From contig NZ_JAODNI010000004.1 in assembly GCF_025465255.1 (NCBI RefSeq), positions 1-64,000 on the forward strand: a stretch of DNA of 64,000 nucleotides, in the 5' to 3' direction. The position numbers were made by a program, and so were the translations under genes. Within the stretch, counting starts at the first letter, position 1. Every line of letters starts with the position of its first letter. Shown piece by piece: positions 7,872 through 18,946 of this stretch. The DNA is from Pseudonocardia sp. GTDB taxonomy: Bacteria > Actinomycetota > Actinomycetes > Mycobacteriales > Pseudonocardiaceae. The notes under the pieces were generated by a model. The model made no database searches. It was not told the origin of the DNA and was given only the letters and a program-made list of their open reading frames with translations.

Positions 7872-8621
7872 ATGACCACCGGCACGTTCCTGCTGCTCGT
7901 GGTCGCCGGCCTCGCCGCCGGCCTCTCCGGGTCCGTCGCCGGGCTCGCGTCGTTGTTCTCCTACCCGGCGCTGCTCGCGATCGGCCTGCCCGCGACGACG
8001 GCGAACGTCACGAACACCGTCGCCCTCCTGGCGAACAGCGTCGGATCGGTCGCGGGGTCCCGCCCGGAGCTCGCCGGGCTGGGACACCACGTGAAGCGGC
8101 TGCTGCCGTTGAGCCTGCTCGGCGGAGCCGCCGGGGCCGGGCTGCTGCTGATCACCCCCGCAGGCGGGTTCGAGCGGATCGTGCCGTTCCTCGTCGCCGG
8201 GGCGTCGGTCCTGCTGCTCCTGCAACCGCGGATCCGGACGGCCGCCGCGGAGACGGCCGGTCGGACGTCGCCGCTGGTCCTGGCCGGGATGGTCGGTGTC
8301 GCCGTCTACGGCGGCTACTTCGGCGCGGCGGCCGGGGTCCTGCAGCTCGCGCTGCTGCTCGTCGCGCTGCCGGTGTCGTTGTTGCAGGCCAACGGGCTGA
8401 AGAACGTGCTGTCCGGGGCGGCGAACGCCGTCGCGGCGGTCGGGTTCGCGCTCTTCGGGCCGGTCGCCTGGTCCGCGGCGCTTCCCCTGGCGCTCGGCCT
8501 GCTGGTCGGGGGCCGGCTCGGACCGGTGCTCGCCCGGCGGCTGCCGACCGGGGTGCTGCGGGTCGGCATCGCGCTCGCGGGGATCGGGCTCGCGGTCAAG
8601 CTCGGCCTCGACGCGTTCTGA
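7872..8621 (+). CDS. Sulfite exporter TauE/SafE family membrane protein
   Basis: This 249-residue very hydrophobic protein has about seven to eight membrane helices and the two-fold internal repeat of the TauE/SafE family (repeated GxxxGxxxG-like starts at GLAAGLSGSVAGLASL and GVAVYGGYFGAAAGVLQL). The family exports small sulfur-containing or organic anions; the substrate is not predictable here. The ATG at 7872 follows GGAGG. It is convergent with the kinase gene, whose stop lies 25 bp away. Confidence 0.85.
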   Translation: MTTGTFLLLVVAGLAAGLSGSVAGLASLFSYPALLAIGLPATTANVTNTVALLANSVGSVAGSRPELAGLGHHVKRLLPLSLLGGAAGAGLLLITPAGGFERIVPFLVAGASVLLLLQPRIRTAAAETAGRTSPLVLAGMVGVAVYGGYFGAAAGVLQLALLLVALPVSLLQANGLKNVLSGAANAVAAVGFALFGPVAWSAALPLALGLLVGGRLGPVLARRLPTGVLRVGIALAGIGLAVKLGLDAF

Positions 8622-8645
8622 CCGCGGTCCGGAGCAGGCCGCGGC

Positions 8646-10562
<1,917 letters not shown>

Positions 10563-10618
10563 CTGTTCCCCCCTCGGTCCGGATGCTCCCACTATGTCAG
10601 AGGAGGACCCTCGGACTC

Positions 10619-11788
10619 TCAGGCCGAACGGACGATGTCCTTCGCCCCCCGCAGCGACGCCAGGTCGCCGAAACCGCTCAGGGCGAGGGTGAGGTCCAGT
10701 TCCGCCAGCACGCTCCGCACGACGTGCCGGACGCCGTCCTCGCCGCCGAGCGCCAGCCCGTAGGCGTACGGGCGGCCCAGGAGCACGGCGTCCGCCCCGA
10801 GGGCGAGCGCGACGGCGACGTCCGCGCCCGTGCGGATCCCGGAGTCGAAGAGCACCGCGGCGCGGCCGTCGAGCGCCTGCACGATCGGCGGCAGCATCTC
10901 CAGCGACCCGACGGCCCGGTCCACCTGCCGGCCGCCGTGGTTGGACACCACGACGCCGTCCATCCCCGCGTCGACGGCCCGCAGCGCGTCGTCGACGTGC
11001 TGGATGCCCTTGAGCACGATCGGCCCGTCCCAGTGCTCGCGGAGCAGGTCGAGCCGGTCCCAGCGCAGCGCCGTGCCCGTGAACATCGGGACCCAGCGGC
11101 CGACCGCGGCCATAAGGTCGTCCTCGGGCGCCTTCGCCAGACCCGCGCGGAACGCCGGGTCGGAGAACGGGATCGCGGTGCCGATCCCGCGGACGAAGGG
11201 CAGGTAGGCCTGGTCCAGGTCGGCCGGACGCCAGCCCAGGGTCCAGGTGTCCAGAGTGACGACGAGCGTCGAGTACCCGGTGGCCCGGGCCCGCGCCAGG
11301 ATGCTGACCGTCACGTCGTCCTCGGTGGGCCAGTAGAGCTGGAACCAGCGCGGCCCCTCCCCCGCGGCGGCCGCGACGTCCTCGATCGTGTGCGACGAAG
11401 CCGTCGACAGGATCGACGGGACGCCCAGCGAGGCGGCGGCGCGCGCGACGGCGGGCTCGGCGCCCTCGTGCAGGATCGACATCACGCCGACGGGGGCGAG
11501 CAGGAGCGGCGCGGGCATCGCGGTGCCGAGCACGGTCGTCGACCAGTCCCGGGCGGTCACGTCCCGCAGCATCCGCGGCACCAGCCCGACCCGGTCGAAC
11601 GCCGCGCGGTTGGCCCGCATCGTGGCCCCGCTGCCCGCGCCGCCGGCGAGGTAGCCGAACGCGCCGTCGTCGAGGACCTTCCGGGCCGCCTCCTCGAGCG
11701 CCGCGGGGTCCGTGGGCAGGGCGGGTGTCTCGCCGCCCAGGCCGCGCAGGTAGATCTCCGCGGCGAACGAGGACAGCGGTGTCGTCAT
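10619..11788 (-). CDS. FMN-dependent alpha-hydroxy-acid oxidase, lactate 2-monooxygenase-like
   Basis: This 389-residue FMN enzyme of the L-lactate oxidase/glycolate oxidase family has the catalytic base His at 284 in SNHGGRQVD and substrate-binding Arg 287. The TLGWRPADLDQAYLPFVRG loop (183-201) and the length resemble mycobacterial lactate 2-monooxygenase, which turns L-lactate into acetate, CO2 and water. Plain L-lactate oxidase or dehydrogenase activity cannot be excluded from sequence alone. It starts 9 bp after the MarR gene, so the two form an operon. Confidence 0.85.
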   Translation of the reverse strand: MTTPLSSFAAEIYLRGLGGETPALPTDPAALEEAARKVLDDGAFGYLAGGAGSGATMRANRAAFDRVGLVPRMLRDVTARDWSTTVLGTAMPAPLLLAPVGVMSILHEGAEPAVARAAASLGVPSILSTASSHTIEDVAAAAGEGPRWFQLYWPTEDDVTVSILARARATGYSTLVVTLDTWTLGWRPADLDQAYLPFVRGIGTAIPFSDPAFRAGLAKAPEDDLMAAVGRWVPMFTGTALRWDRLDLLREHWDGPIVLKGIQHVDDALRAVDAGMDGVVVSNHGGRQVDRAVGSLEMLPPIVQALDGRAAVLFDSGIRTGADVAVALALGADAVLLGRPYAYGLALGGEDGVRHVVRSVLAELDLTLALSGFGDLASLRGAKDIVRSA

Positions 11789-11797
11789 GGGTCGAAC

Positions 11798-12316
11798 CTA
11801 GCGCCCGCGGTAGGCGTCCAGATCGTGGTTGAACCGGCCCAGCAGGGTGCTCAGCGCCTCGCGCTCGGACTCCGGCCACGAGGACAGGACGTTCTGCAGC
11901 GGCCGCAGCCGGGCGGTCCGCACGAGCTCCCGCTCCGCCTCACCCCGGGCGGTCAGCGCGATGATCACCGACCGGGAGTCCCGGGCGTCCGGGCGCACCT
12001 TGACCAGGCCCGCGGTGGACAGCCGGGAGACCTGGCGGCTGGCGGTCGGCTTGCTGACGCCGAGCCGGCCGGTGAGCACGGTCAAGGACTGCTCGCCGTG
12101 CTCGTCCAGCACCGCGAGCACCGGGTAGGTGTAGCGGTCGACCGCCTCGTGCGCCCCGTAGCCCCCGGACCACACGGGTTCCATCGTGCGCCGGATGAGG
12201 ACGGTGATCTCGTTCTCGAGCCGGGTGAGGGACTCGCTGGGGCGGGCCTGCGCGCCGGCCTCGGGGGTGAGTGACGTCACGGCGCCGGAGGGCGCGTGAT
12301 CAGGACGTTCGGGCAT
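11798..12316 (-). CDS. MarR family transcriptional regulator of the lactate monooxygenase operon
   Basis: This 172-residue protein has a MarR winged helix at about 60-135 (LTVLTGRLGVSKPTASRQVSRLSTAGLV, then the wing with DARDSRSVIIALTARG). It is the first gene of an operon with the lactate 2-monooxygenase-like gene and likely senses a related acid. A -10 box 6 nt before the ATG and a palindrome overlapping the promoter suggest that it represses its own leaderless transcript. Confidence 0.85.
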   Translation of the reverse strand: MPERPDHAPSGAVTSLTPEAGAQARPSESLTRLENEITVLIRRTMEPVWSGGYGAHEAVDRYTYPVLAVLDEHGEQSLTVLTGRLGVSKPTASRQVSRLSTAGLVKVRPDARDSRSVIIALTARGEAERELVRTARLRPLQNVLSSWPESEREALSTLLGRFNHDLDAYRGR

Positions 12317-12322
12317 GAATCG

Positions 12323-12348
12323 ATCCTAGCGCGGTTGCGCAATGCAAC
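12323..12348 (-). promoter_or_regulatory. Promoter and operator of the MarR/lactate monooxygenase operon
   Basis: Reading the minus strand, TAGGAT (12328-12323) sits 6 nt before the ATG at 12316. Just upstream lies the inverted repeat GTTGC-N5-GCAAC (12334-12348), which contains the perfect 8-bp palindrome TTGCGCAA (12335-12342). The operator would fall between the -10 and -35 positions, which suits repression by the MarR protein encoded downstream. Confidence 0.55.
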
Positions 12349-12372
12349 GTTTCGTCGTGCACTCATGTTACG

Positions 12373-12390
12373 TCGGCGTTACAACGCCGA
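12373..12390. promoter_or_regulatory. Inverted repeat in the asnB upstream region
   Basis: TCGGCGTT-AC-AACGCCGA is a perfect 8-bp inverted repeat with a 2-nt centre, 26 bp before the asnB start. It could be an operator or a leader hairpin. Confidence 0.4.
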
Positions 12391-12415
12391 TACCGACGGT
12401 AGCGAGGAGGTCTGT

Positions 12416-14287
12416 ATGTGTGGCATCTGCGGATGGGTCGGCTTCGACCGGGACCTGGGTGACGACGCGTCGCGACGCACGCTCGCCGGGATGACCCGGA
12501 CCATGGAATGCCGAGGCCCGGACGCCGAGGGGACCTGGGTCGACACGCACGCGGCGCTCGGCCACCGCCGGCTGGCCGTGATCGACCTGCCGGGCGGGAG
12601 CCAGCCGATGGAGCTGCCGGACGAGGCCGGGCAGCGCGCCCCGGTGCTCGTCTACAGCGGCGAGACCTACAACTTCCGCGAGCTCCGCCGGCAGCTCGCC
12701 GCCCGCGGCCACCGCTTCCGCACGGACAGCGACACCGAGGTGGTCCTGCACGCGCACCGGGAATGGGGCCGGGACGACCCGCGCAAGGCCGTGCAGCGGC
12801 TGAACGGGATGTTCGCCTACGCGATCTGGGACCCCGGCACCGAGGAGCTCGTCCTGGTCCGGGACCGCCTCGGCGTCAAACCGCTCTACTACTACCCCAC
12901 CCCGGACGGCGTGCTGTTCGGCTCCGAGCCCAAGGCGATCCTGGCGAACCCGCTGACGGAGCGCCGCGTCGACCTCGACGGGCTGCGCCGCGCCCTGAGC
13001 TGGGTGCACGACCCGTCGAACGCCGTGTTCGCCGGCCTCCGCGAGGTGCCGCCCGGTGCGATCGTCCGCGTCTCCCGCCGCGGCGTGCAGGAGGAGCGGT
13101 ACTGGCGGCTGGAGGACACCGGGCACACCGACGACGTCCCGACGACCGTCCGCAACGTCCGGGAGATCCTGGAGGACACCGCCAAGCGCCAGCTGATCGC
13201 GGACGTCCCGCTCTGCACGCTGCTCTCCGGCGGCCTCGACTCGTCGGCGCTGACCGCGCTGGCGCAGAAGCACGTGGACGGCACGGTCCGCACGTTCTCC
13301 GTCGACTTCACCGGCTACGAGGACAACTTCACCGCCGACGACGTCCGCGGCACCCCCGACTCCCCGTACGTCCGGGAGGTCGCCCAGTTCGTGGGGACGG
13401 ACCACACCGACATCACCCTCTCCACGGAGCAGCTGATGGACCCCGAGGTCCGGGCCGCCGCGCTGCACGCCCGGGACATCCCCGCCGGGATCGGGGACAT
13501 GGACACGTCGCTGTACCTGTTGTTCAAGGCGGTCCGGGAGCGGTCGACGGTGGCGCTCTCGGGTGAGTCCGCGGACGAGGTCTTCGGCGGCTACCGGGAC
13601 TTCCACGACGCGGACACGGTCGCCGCGGACACCTTCCCCTGGCTCGCGGGCCGGATGATGGCGCACGACCCGGCGAACCCCGGGCTGTTCGACGGCGGGC
13701 TGTACCGGAGCCTCGACCTGCCCGGCTACCTCGACGCGCAGTACCGGACGGCGCTCGCCGAGGTGCCGGAGCTGACCGGGCCGGCCGCCGCCGATCCGCA
13801 CGAGCGCCGGATGCGTGAGATCTGCTACCTCTACCTCACCCGGTTCCTGCCGAACCTGCTCGACCGCAAGGACCGGATGAGCATGGCCGTCGGGCTCGAG
13901 GTGCGTGTGCCGTTCTGTGACCACCGGCTCGTCGAGTACGTGTTCGGGACGCCGTGGGCGCACAAGACGTTCGACGGCCGGGAGAAGAGCCTGCTCCGCG
14001 CCGCGACGGCGGACCTGCTGCCGGAGTCCGTGGTGAAGCGGGTGAAGAGCCCGTACCCGTCGACGCAGGACGAGACCTACGAGAAGGAGCTGCGTGAGCG
14101 GGCCGCCCAGCTGCTGCGGCGCGACGACTCGCCGGTCTCGCCGCTGATCGACCGGGACGCCGTCCGGCAGCGGATCGACGCCCCGCTCGACGGGAGCTCG
14201 TCGATGGGCACCCGGATCCAGCTGGAGCGGGTCCTGGACCTCGACACCTGGCTCCGGGACTACTCCGTGTCCCTCGACCTGCGCTGA
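12416..14287 (+). CDS. asnB: Asparagine synthetase B, glutamine-hydrolysing
   Basis: This 623-residue two-domain enzyme makes asparagine from aspartate, glutamine and ATP. The ATG at 12416 follows a perfect AGGAGG and is fixed by the need for Cys at position 2 (MCGICGWVG), the N-terminal nucleophile of the class II glutaminase domain (about 1-210). The synthetase domain follows, with the pyrophosphate loop LLSGGLDSSAL near residue 265 and ALSGESADEVFGGY near 380. Length and motifs are complete. It may act as a housekeeping enzyme or in amide formation on a modified substrate; nothing nearby points to a specialised pathway. Confidence 0.95.
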   Translation: MCGICGWVGFDRDLGDDASRRTLAGMTRTMECRGPDAEGTWVDTHAALGHRRLAVIDLPGGSQPMELPDEAGQRAPVLVYSGETYNFRELRRQLAARGHRFRTDSDTEVVLHAHREWGRDDPRKAVQRLNGMFAYAIWDPGTEELVLVRDRLGVKPLYYYPTPDGVLFGSEPKAILANPLTERRVDLDGLRRALSWVHDPSNAVFAGLREVPPGAIVRVSRRGVQEERYWRLEDTGHTDDVPTTVRNVREILEDTAKRQLIADVPLCTLLSGGLDSSALTALAQKHVDGTVRTFSVDFTGYEDNFTADDVRGTPDSPYVREVAQFVGTDHTDITLSTEQLMDPEVRAAALHARDIPAGIGDMDTSLYLLFKAVRERSTVALSGESADEVFGGYRDFHDADTVAADTFPWLAGRMMAHDPANPGLFDGGLYRSLDLPGYLDAQYRTALAEVPELTGPAAADPHERRMREICYLYLTRFLPNLLDRKDRMSMAVGLEVRVPFCDHRLVEYVFGTPWAHKTFDGREKSLLRAATADLLPESVVKRVKSPYPSTQDETYEKELRERAAQLLRRDDSPVSPLIDRDAVRQRIDAPLDGSSSMGTRIQLERVLDLDTWLRDYSVSLDLR

Positions 14288-14293
14288 CGCGCC

Positions 14294-14353
14294 CGTGCGC
14301 GGAAATCGTCGCCTGGGCGACGATTTCCGCGCACGAGCGGCGAAGCCGCACCT
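14294..14353. repeat. Palindromic intergenic repeat, copy A (also a likely terminator for asnB)
   Basis: A perfect 20-bp inverted repeat (14294-14313 and 14316-14335, 2-nt centre) is followed by CGAGCGGCGAAGCCGC. The whole element of about 60 bp resembles the sequence at 46133-46193. The shared 3' block 14328-14349 matches 46167-46188 at 21 of 22 bases. Placed 7 bp after the asnB stop, it could also end transcription, though no T-run follows. Confidence 0.7.
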
Positions 14354-14391
14354 CCGGGAACAGCGGACCGGCGGCATGGGTTGGGCGTGAC

Positions 14392-15189
14392 ATGGGACTC
14401 ACCATCAGCGACGGCCCGCTGTCCCCGCGGCCGCCCGCCACGGTCAACTACGAGATCTCCGGCCCCGCGCACAAGCTGCTGATGCAGCCGTTCCCGCGCC
14501 GGATCCGCGCCGAGTTCGCCGGGCGCACCATCCTCGACACCCGGGACGCCGTGCTGGTGCACGAGAGCGCCCTGGCCCCGGTCCTCTACGTCCCCTTCGA
14601 CGACCTCGACGACAGCGTCCTGGTCCCGACCGACCACAGCACGCACTGCCCGTTCAAGGGCGACGCCGCGTACCACTCGCTGACCGTCGGCGACCGGACC
14701 GCGGAGAACGCCGTGTGGTCCTACCCGGAGCCGAAGCCGGAGGCCCCCTGGCTGAAGGGCTACGCCGCGCTCTACTGGGACGCCGTCGACGCCTGGTACG
14801 ACGAGGACGAGCAGGTCTTCGGGCACGTGACGGACCCGTACCATCGGGTCGACGTGCGGCCGTCGAGCCGCGCCGTCCAGGTCCGCCTCGGGGACACGGT
14901 GATCGCCGAGTCCGCCTCCCCGATGCTGCTCTCCGAGACGGGCCTGCAGAACCGCTGGTACCTCTCCCCCGACGACGTCCGGGTGCCACTGACCCCCACG
15001 GAGACCCGCTCGGTCTGCCCGTACAAGGGCGAGGCGCACTACTGGGCCGCGACGCTGCCGGACGGCACCGAGGCCCCGGACGTCGCCTGGAGCTACCCCG
15101 AGGCGCTGCCCGAGTCGATGCGGGTGCAGGGCCTGCTCAGCTTCTGGGGCGACGACGTCACGGTTCTGGTCGACGGGGAACCCGCCTGA
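14392..15189 (+). CDS. Tandem DUF427 domain protein
   Basis: This 265-residue protein consists of two copies of the DUF427 beta-barrel fold. Each copy shows the family pattern of a CP(F/Y)KG motif (STHCPFKGDAAYHSL at about 83-97; TRSVCPYKGEAHYW at about 203-216) and a later VAWSYPE or AVWSYPE. The function of DUF427 is not established. The paired cysteines and lysines are conserved in both halves, so neither looks decayed. The gene stands alone after asnB; the palindromic repeat between them argues against a shared transcript. Confidence 0.85.
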   Translation: MGLTISDGPLSPRPPATVNYEISGPAHKLLMQPFPRRIRAEFAGRTILDTRDAVLVHESALAPVLYVPFDDLDDSVLVPTDHSTHCPFKGDAAYHSLTVGDRTAENAVWSYPEPKPEAPWLKGYAALYWDAVDAWYDEDEQVFGHVTDPYHRVDVRPSSRAVQVRLGDTVIAESASPMLLSETGLQNRWYLSPDDVRVPLTPTETRSVCPYKGEAHYWAATLPDGTEAPDVAWSYPEALPESMRVQGLLSFWGDDVTVLVDGEPA

Positions 15190-15245
15190 TCCGGCGCCTC
15201 CGCGAACATGGGATGTTAGGTTGTCTCCTGTTTCGAGGAGGTTAC

Positions 15246-15938
15246 GTGACGTCTGGACTGTCCGCGGTGCGCCCGGGACGGGTGTGCGACGCGGTGATCG
15301 CGCAGCTCGAGGAGCGCATCGCGACGGGTGGTTGGCCCGTCGGGACGCGGATCCCGCCGGAGCCGGAGCTCGTCGCCGCGCTCGGGGTGGGCCGCAACAC
15401 GGTCCGCGAGGCCGTGCGTGCCCTCGAGCACGCCGGCCTCCTGGAGCCCCGCCGCGGCGACGGCACCTACGTCCGTGCCACGAGCGACCTCGGCGCCGCC
15501 CTGCTGCGCCGGGCCCGCCGCTCCACGGCGCTGGATGTGCTGGCCGTGCGCGCGAGCCTGGAGCGGGACGCCGGCGCCACCGCCGCGGCGGTCCGGTCGG
15601 AGGCCGACGTCGTCGCGATCACCGCGGCCGTCGCGGCCCGCCGGACGGCGATCGAACGCGGGGACCGGGAGGCGTTCGTCGCCGCGGACCTGGCGTTCCA
15701 CCAGGCCGTCGTCGCCGCCACGGGCAACGCCGTGCTCGTGGACCTCTACGCGGGGCTCACCGAGGCCCTCCACCGAACGGTCAGCACGGTCGACGAGCTG
15801 GACGACGATCCCACGTCCTTCCCCGGCCACGAGTCCCTCGCCGCCGCGATCGAGGCCGGGGACCCCGCGGCCGCCCGCGCCGCCGTCGACACCTACCTCG
15901 CCGCGGCCCGCACGCTGGTCGAGCGGGACCCCCGATGA
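15246..15938 (+). CDS. FadR-subgroup GntR family regulator
   Basis: This 230-residue protein has a GntR winged helix at about 15-80 (IAQLEERIATGGWPVGTRIPPEPELVAALGVGRNTVREAVRALEHAGLL) and an all-helical FCD effector domain (FHQAVVAATGNAVLVDLYAGL). The GTG at 15246 is set by GAGGAGG five bases upstream. The stop overlaps the next start as ATGA, so it is co-transcribed with an MFS transporter that it probably regulates. A TAGGTT at 15217-15222 may be its -10 box. FCD regulators usually bind organic acids; the ligand is unknown. Confidence 0.88.
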   Translation: MTSGLSAVRPGRVCDAVIAQLEERIATGGWPVGTRIPPEPELVAALGVGRNTVREAVRALEHAGLLEPRRGDGTYVRATSDLGAALLRRARRSTALDVLAVRASLERDAGATAAAVRSEADVVAITAAVAARRTAIERGDREAFVAADLAFHQAVVAATGNAVLVDLYAGLTEALHRTVSTVDELDDDPTSFPGHESLAAAIEAGDPAAARAAVDTYLAAARTLVERDPR

Positions 15939-17155
15939 CCGCCACGGTCGTCCCGGAGACCACCACCCGGCGCGCGTCCCCGGCGTGGTGGATCGGCGTC
16001 TCGATCGTCCTGGTCGCGGCGAACCTGCGGCCGGCCGTCGTCGCGGTGTCCCCGCTGCTGGAGGAGATCCAGGCCGTCGAGCGCCTCTCCGGGACCGCCG
16101 CGGGCGTTCTCACCGCGCTCCCGGTCCTCTGCTTCGGGCTGCTGGCTCCCGTGGCGCCCCGGCTCGCCGCCCGCTTCGGGATCGAGCGGACCCTGTTCGG
16201 CGCCCTGGTGGTGCTGTGCCTGGGCATCGCGCTGCGGATCGTCGACGCCACGGCGGCCCTCTTCGCCGGGACGGTCCTGGTCGGCGGCGCGATCGCGGTC
16301 GGGAACGTGCTGCTGCCCGGGCTGATCAAGCGGGACTTCGCGCACCGGACGGGGTTGATGACCGGCCTCTACACGATGGCGATCACCGCGGGCGGGGGGC
16401 TCGCGGCCGGGCTGACCGTGCCGGTCGCGCGGGCGGCCGGGCTCGGCTGGCACGGCGCGCTGGGCGCCTGGGGGCTGTTCGCGCTGGTCGCGCTGCTGGT
16501 GTGGTCCCCGCAGGCGCACGGCGCACAGCACCGGCCGCGCCAGGAGAGCGGCTCGCCCGGCGGCCTCTGGCGCAACGCCCTGGCGTGGCAGGTCACGGCG
16601 TTCATGGGCCTGCAGTCGCTCTGCTTCTACGCCGCGGCAGCCTGGCTGCCGGCCGTGTTCGTCTCCCGGGGCGCGGATGCGGCGGCGGCGGGCTGGCTGT
16701 TGTCGCTGGCCAACGGGGTCGGGATCGCCGGCTCGCTGGTGGCACCGGTCGTCGCGGCCAGGCTGCGGGCACAGACCGCCGTGGCCGTCGCCGCGACGGG
16801 CGTCACCGCGCTCGGGCTGCTGGGCACCCTGCTGCTGCCGGGCGCGGAGATCGTCTCGATGGCGGTCTTCGGGATCGGGCAGGGTGCCGCCCTCGGCATC
16901 GCGCTCACCCTGATCGTCCTGCGTGCCCCGGACGGCGCCCACGCCTCGCAGCTCTCGGGCATGGCCCAGAGCATGGGCTACCTGCTGGCCGCCTCCGGGC
17001 CGTTCATGCTGGGCGCGCTGCACGACCTGACCGACAGCTGGACGGTCCCGCTGGTGGTGCTCCTCGCCCTTCTCGCACCGCAGGCGCTCTCCGGCGGGCT
17101 GGCGGGGCGGGAGCGGTTCGTGGCGCGCCGCAGGGCCCCGTCGTCAGGTCTCTAG
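15935..17155 (+). CDS. MFS transporter, CynX/NimT-like
   Basis: This 406-residue membrane protein has 12 predicted helices. It resembles the CynX (cyanate)/NimT (2-nitroimidazole) branch of the major facilitator superfamily (N-terminal VAANLRPAVVAVSPLLEEIQ; GNVLLPGLIKRDF near 125; GLYTMAITAGGGLAAGL). The substrate is not known; small anions or drugs are typical. The start is coupled to the FadR-type regulator by an ATGA overlap. The 3' end overlaps the convergent MarR gene by 4 bp. Confidence 0.85.
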   Translation: MTATVVPETTTRRASPAWWIGVSIVLVAANLRPAVVAVSPLLEEIQAVERLSGTAAGVLTALPVLCFGLLAPVAPRLAARFGIERTLFGALVVLCLGIALRIVDATAALFAGTVLVGGAIAVGNVLLPGLIKRDFAHRTGLMTGLYTMAITAGGGLAAGLTVPVARAAGLGWHGALGAWGLFALVALLVWSPQAHGAQHRPRQESGSPGGLWRNALAWQVTAFMGLQSLCFYAAAAWLPAVFVSRGADAAAAGWLLSLANGVGIAGSLVAPVVAARLRAQTAVAVAATGVTALGLLGTLLLPGAEIVSMAVFGIGQGAALGIALTLIVLRAPDGAHASQLSGMAQSMGYLLAASGPFMLGALHDLTDSWTVPLVVLLALLAPQALSGGLAGRERFVARRRAPSSGL

Positions 17156-17667
17156 AGCTCGTCCACGAGCAGGGCCTCGATCGCCGGGAGGGCCGCCCGC
17201 AACGCCTCCCGCTGCGCGTCGTCGAGGCGGGCGAGCCTTCGCGCGACGAGCGCGGTGCGGTGGTTGCGGATCTCCTCCAGCACGGTACGGCCCTTGTCGG
17301 ACAACGTGATCAGCACCCCGCGGGCGTCCTGCGGGTCCGCCGCCCGCACCACCAGGCCGTTGTCGTCCAGCGCCGCCAGGACCCGGGACATGGTGGGCGC
17401 GGTGACGGCCTCGCGTCTGGCCAGGTCCGAGAGCCGCAGCGGGCCGTGCAGATCGATCGTCGCGAGGGCGGAGAGCTGGAGCGGGGGCACCGACTCGCGA
17501 CCGTCGATACGGATCCGCCGGTGCAGCCGGCCGACGGCGAGCCGCAGCCGGGTGGCCTCGTCGGTCAGCCGCTCGTCGGCCGGCACGTCCAGTACGCCTG
17601 CTCCGCCCGGATCCGCGCCGGGCCCGCGGGACGGCGTGTCCCGCGGCGTGTCGGTCTCCGCTGTCAT
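17152..17667 (-). CDS. MarR family transcriptional regulator
   Basis: This 171-residue protein has a MarR domain at about 35-165 with the recognition region LSDLARREAVTAPTMSRVLAALDDNGLV and the wing DPQDARGVLITLSDKGRTVL. The first 30 residues are Pro/Gly-rich and probably flexible. It is convergent with the MFS gene and lies downstream of coaA on the same strand with a 50-bp gap, so it may be read from its own promoter. There is no visible operator near it to suggest a target. Confidence 0.82.
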   Translation of the reverse strand: MTAETDTPRDTPSRGPGADPGGAGVLDVPADERLTDEATRLRLAVGRLHRRIRIDGRESVPPLQLSALATIDLHGPLRLSDLARREAVTAPTMSRVLAALDDNGLVVRAADPQDARGVLITLSDKGRTVLEEIRNHRTALVARRLARLDDAQREALRAALPAIEALLVDEL

Positions 17668-17717
17668 CCGCCCATCGTGCCAGCCCGCCGCGACCGGCAC
17701 TCCGACGCCTGCCCGAC

Positions 17718-18704
17718 TCAGACCTTCCGCAGCCGGATCCGGCTCACCCCGTGGTCCGCGCCCTTGGTCAGAACCAGGCTCGCCCGACTGCGCGTCGGGA
17801 GGATGTTCTCCTCCAGGTTGGGGCCGTTGATCGTGGCCCAGATCCCCTCCGCGTGCCGGATCGCGGCCTCGGTGTCCAGCGCGGCGTAGCGGCGGAAGTA
17901 CGACGCCGGGTCCCGGAACGCGGTCTCGCGGAGCTTGAGGAACCGGTTGACGTACCAGCTGCGGATGTCCGACGTGGCGGCGTCCACGTACACCGAGAAG
18001 TCGATGAAGTCGCTGATCGTCAGCGCGCTCCCGCTCGCCGCCGGCTGCAGCACGTTGAGGCCCTCGACGATCAGGATGTCCGGCCGGTGCACCACGAGCC
18101 GCTGGTCCGGGACGATGTCGTAGACCAGGTGGGAGTACATCGGCGCGGTGACCTCGGCCTTGCCGGCCTTGATCTCGGTGATGAACCGGAGCAGGGCGCG
18201 GCGGTCGTACGACTCCGGGAAGCCCTTGCGCGCCATGATGCCCCGGGCCTCGAGCACCCGGTTCGGGTGCAGGAAGCCGTCGGTGGTGATCAGCTCGACC
18301 CGGGGGTGCTGGGGCCACCGCGCGAGCAGCAGGCGCAGCAGGCGGGCCGTCGTCGACTTCCCGACGGACACCGAACCCGCGATCCCGATGACGAACGGCG
18401 TCCGCGCGGCCTTCCCGCCGAGGAACGTGCGGTAGGCGCGGTAGAGCCGGCCGCCCTCCTGGACGTGCAGGTTCAGCAGCCGGGACAGCGGGAGGTAGAC
18501 CTCGCGCACCTCGTCGAGGTCGATGTCGTCCCCGAGGCTGCGGATCCGTTCCAGCTCCTCCGCGGTGAGCGGCAGCGGGGTCGCGGAGCCGAGCCTGGCC
18601 CACGCCTCGCGGTCGAAGTCCACGAACGGCGAGGAGCTGCCCTGCTTGGGCGTGCCCTTCGCGAGCGCGCTCGCGAAGGGCACGGCCTGCGTCGTTGCGG
18701 ACAT
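17718..18704 (-). CDS. coaA: Type I pantothenate kinase
   Basis: This 328-residue P-loop kinase catalyses the first step of coenzyme A synthesis. It has the Walker [10 protein letters not shown] near residue 104, the TTDGFLHPN motif, [16 protein letters not shown]-like [11 protein letters not shown], and the C-terminal [17 protein letters not shown] typical of CoaA. The ATG at 18704 gives an N terminus about 20 residues longer than mycobacterial CoaA; an ATG at 18778 would add more. The enzyme in other bacteria is feedback-inhibited by CoA. It is divergent from the winged-helix pseudogene. Confidence 0.93.
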   Translation of the reverse strand: MSATTQAVPFASALAKGTPKQGSSSPFVDFDREAWARLGSATPLPLTAEELERIRSLGDDIDLDEVREVYLPLSRLLNLHVQEGGRLYRAYRTFLGGKAARTPFVIGIAGSVSVGKSTTARLLRLLLARWPQHPRVELITTDGFLHPNRVLEARGIMARKGFPESYDRRALLRFITEIKAGKAEVTAPMYSHLVYDIVPDQRLVVHRPDILIVEGLNVLQPAASGSALTISDFIDFSVYVDAATSDIRSWYVNRFLKLRETAFRDPASYFRRYAALDTEAAIRHAEGIWATINGPNLEENILPTRSRASLVLTKGADHGVSRIRLRKV

Positions 18705-18946
18705 GTGGGCACCTGGTCCGGGATCGAGGGCATCGGGAAGAGGAGGGGTGTTCGGAGGGTCGTCGGCGGCGCTCATGACGGGACCACGGAAGCCGGACGC
18801 CCGCGGAGGGCGCCGGTCCCGAGCGGCCGTCGCTCGTCGTGAACCACCGACATGGTGGTCCAACCTAGACGTGGCGGGGGCGATCGGCCGCGCGGACGTG
18901 GGCGGCGCCACTCGTTCTCGTCGTGGGCGCCGGGCACGATGTCCGC

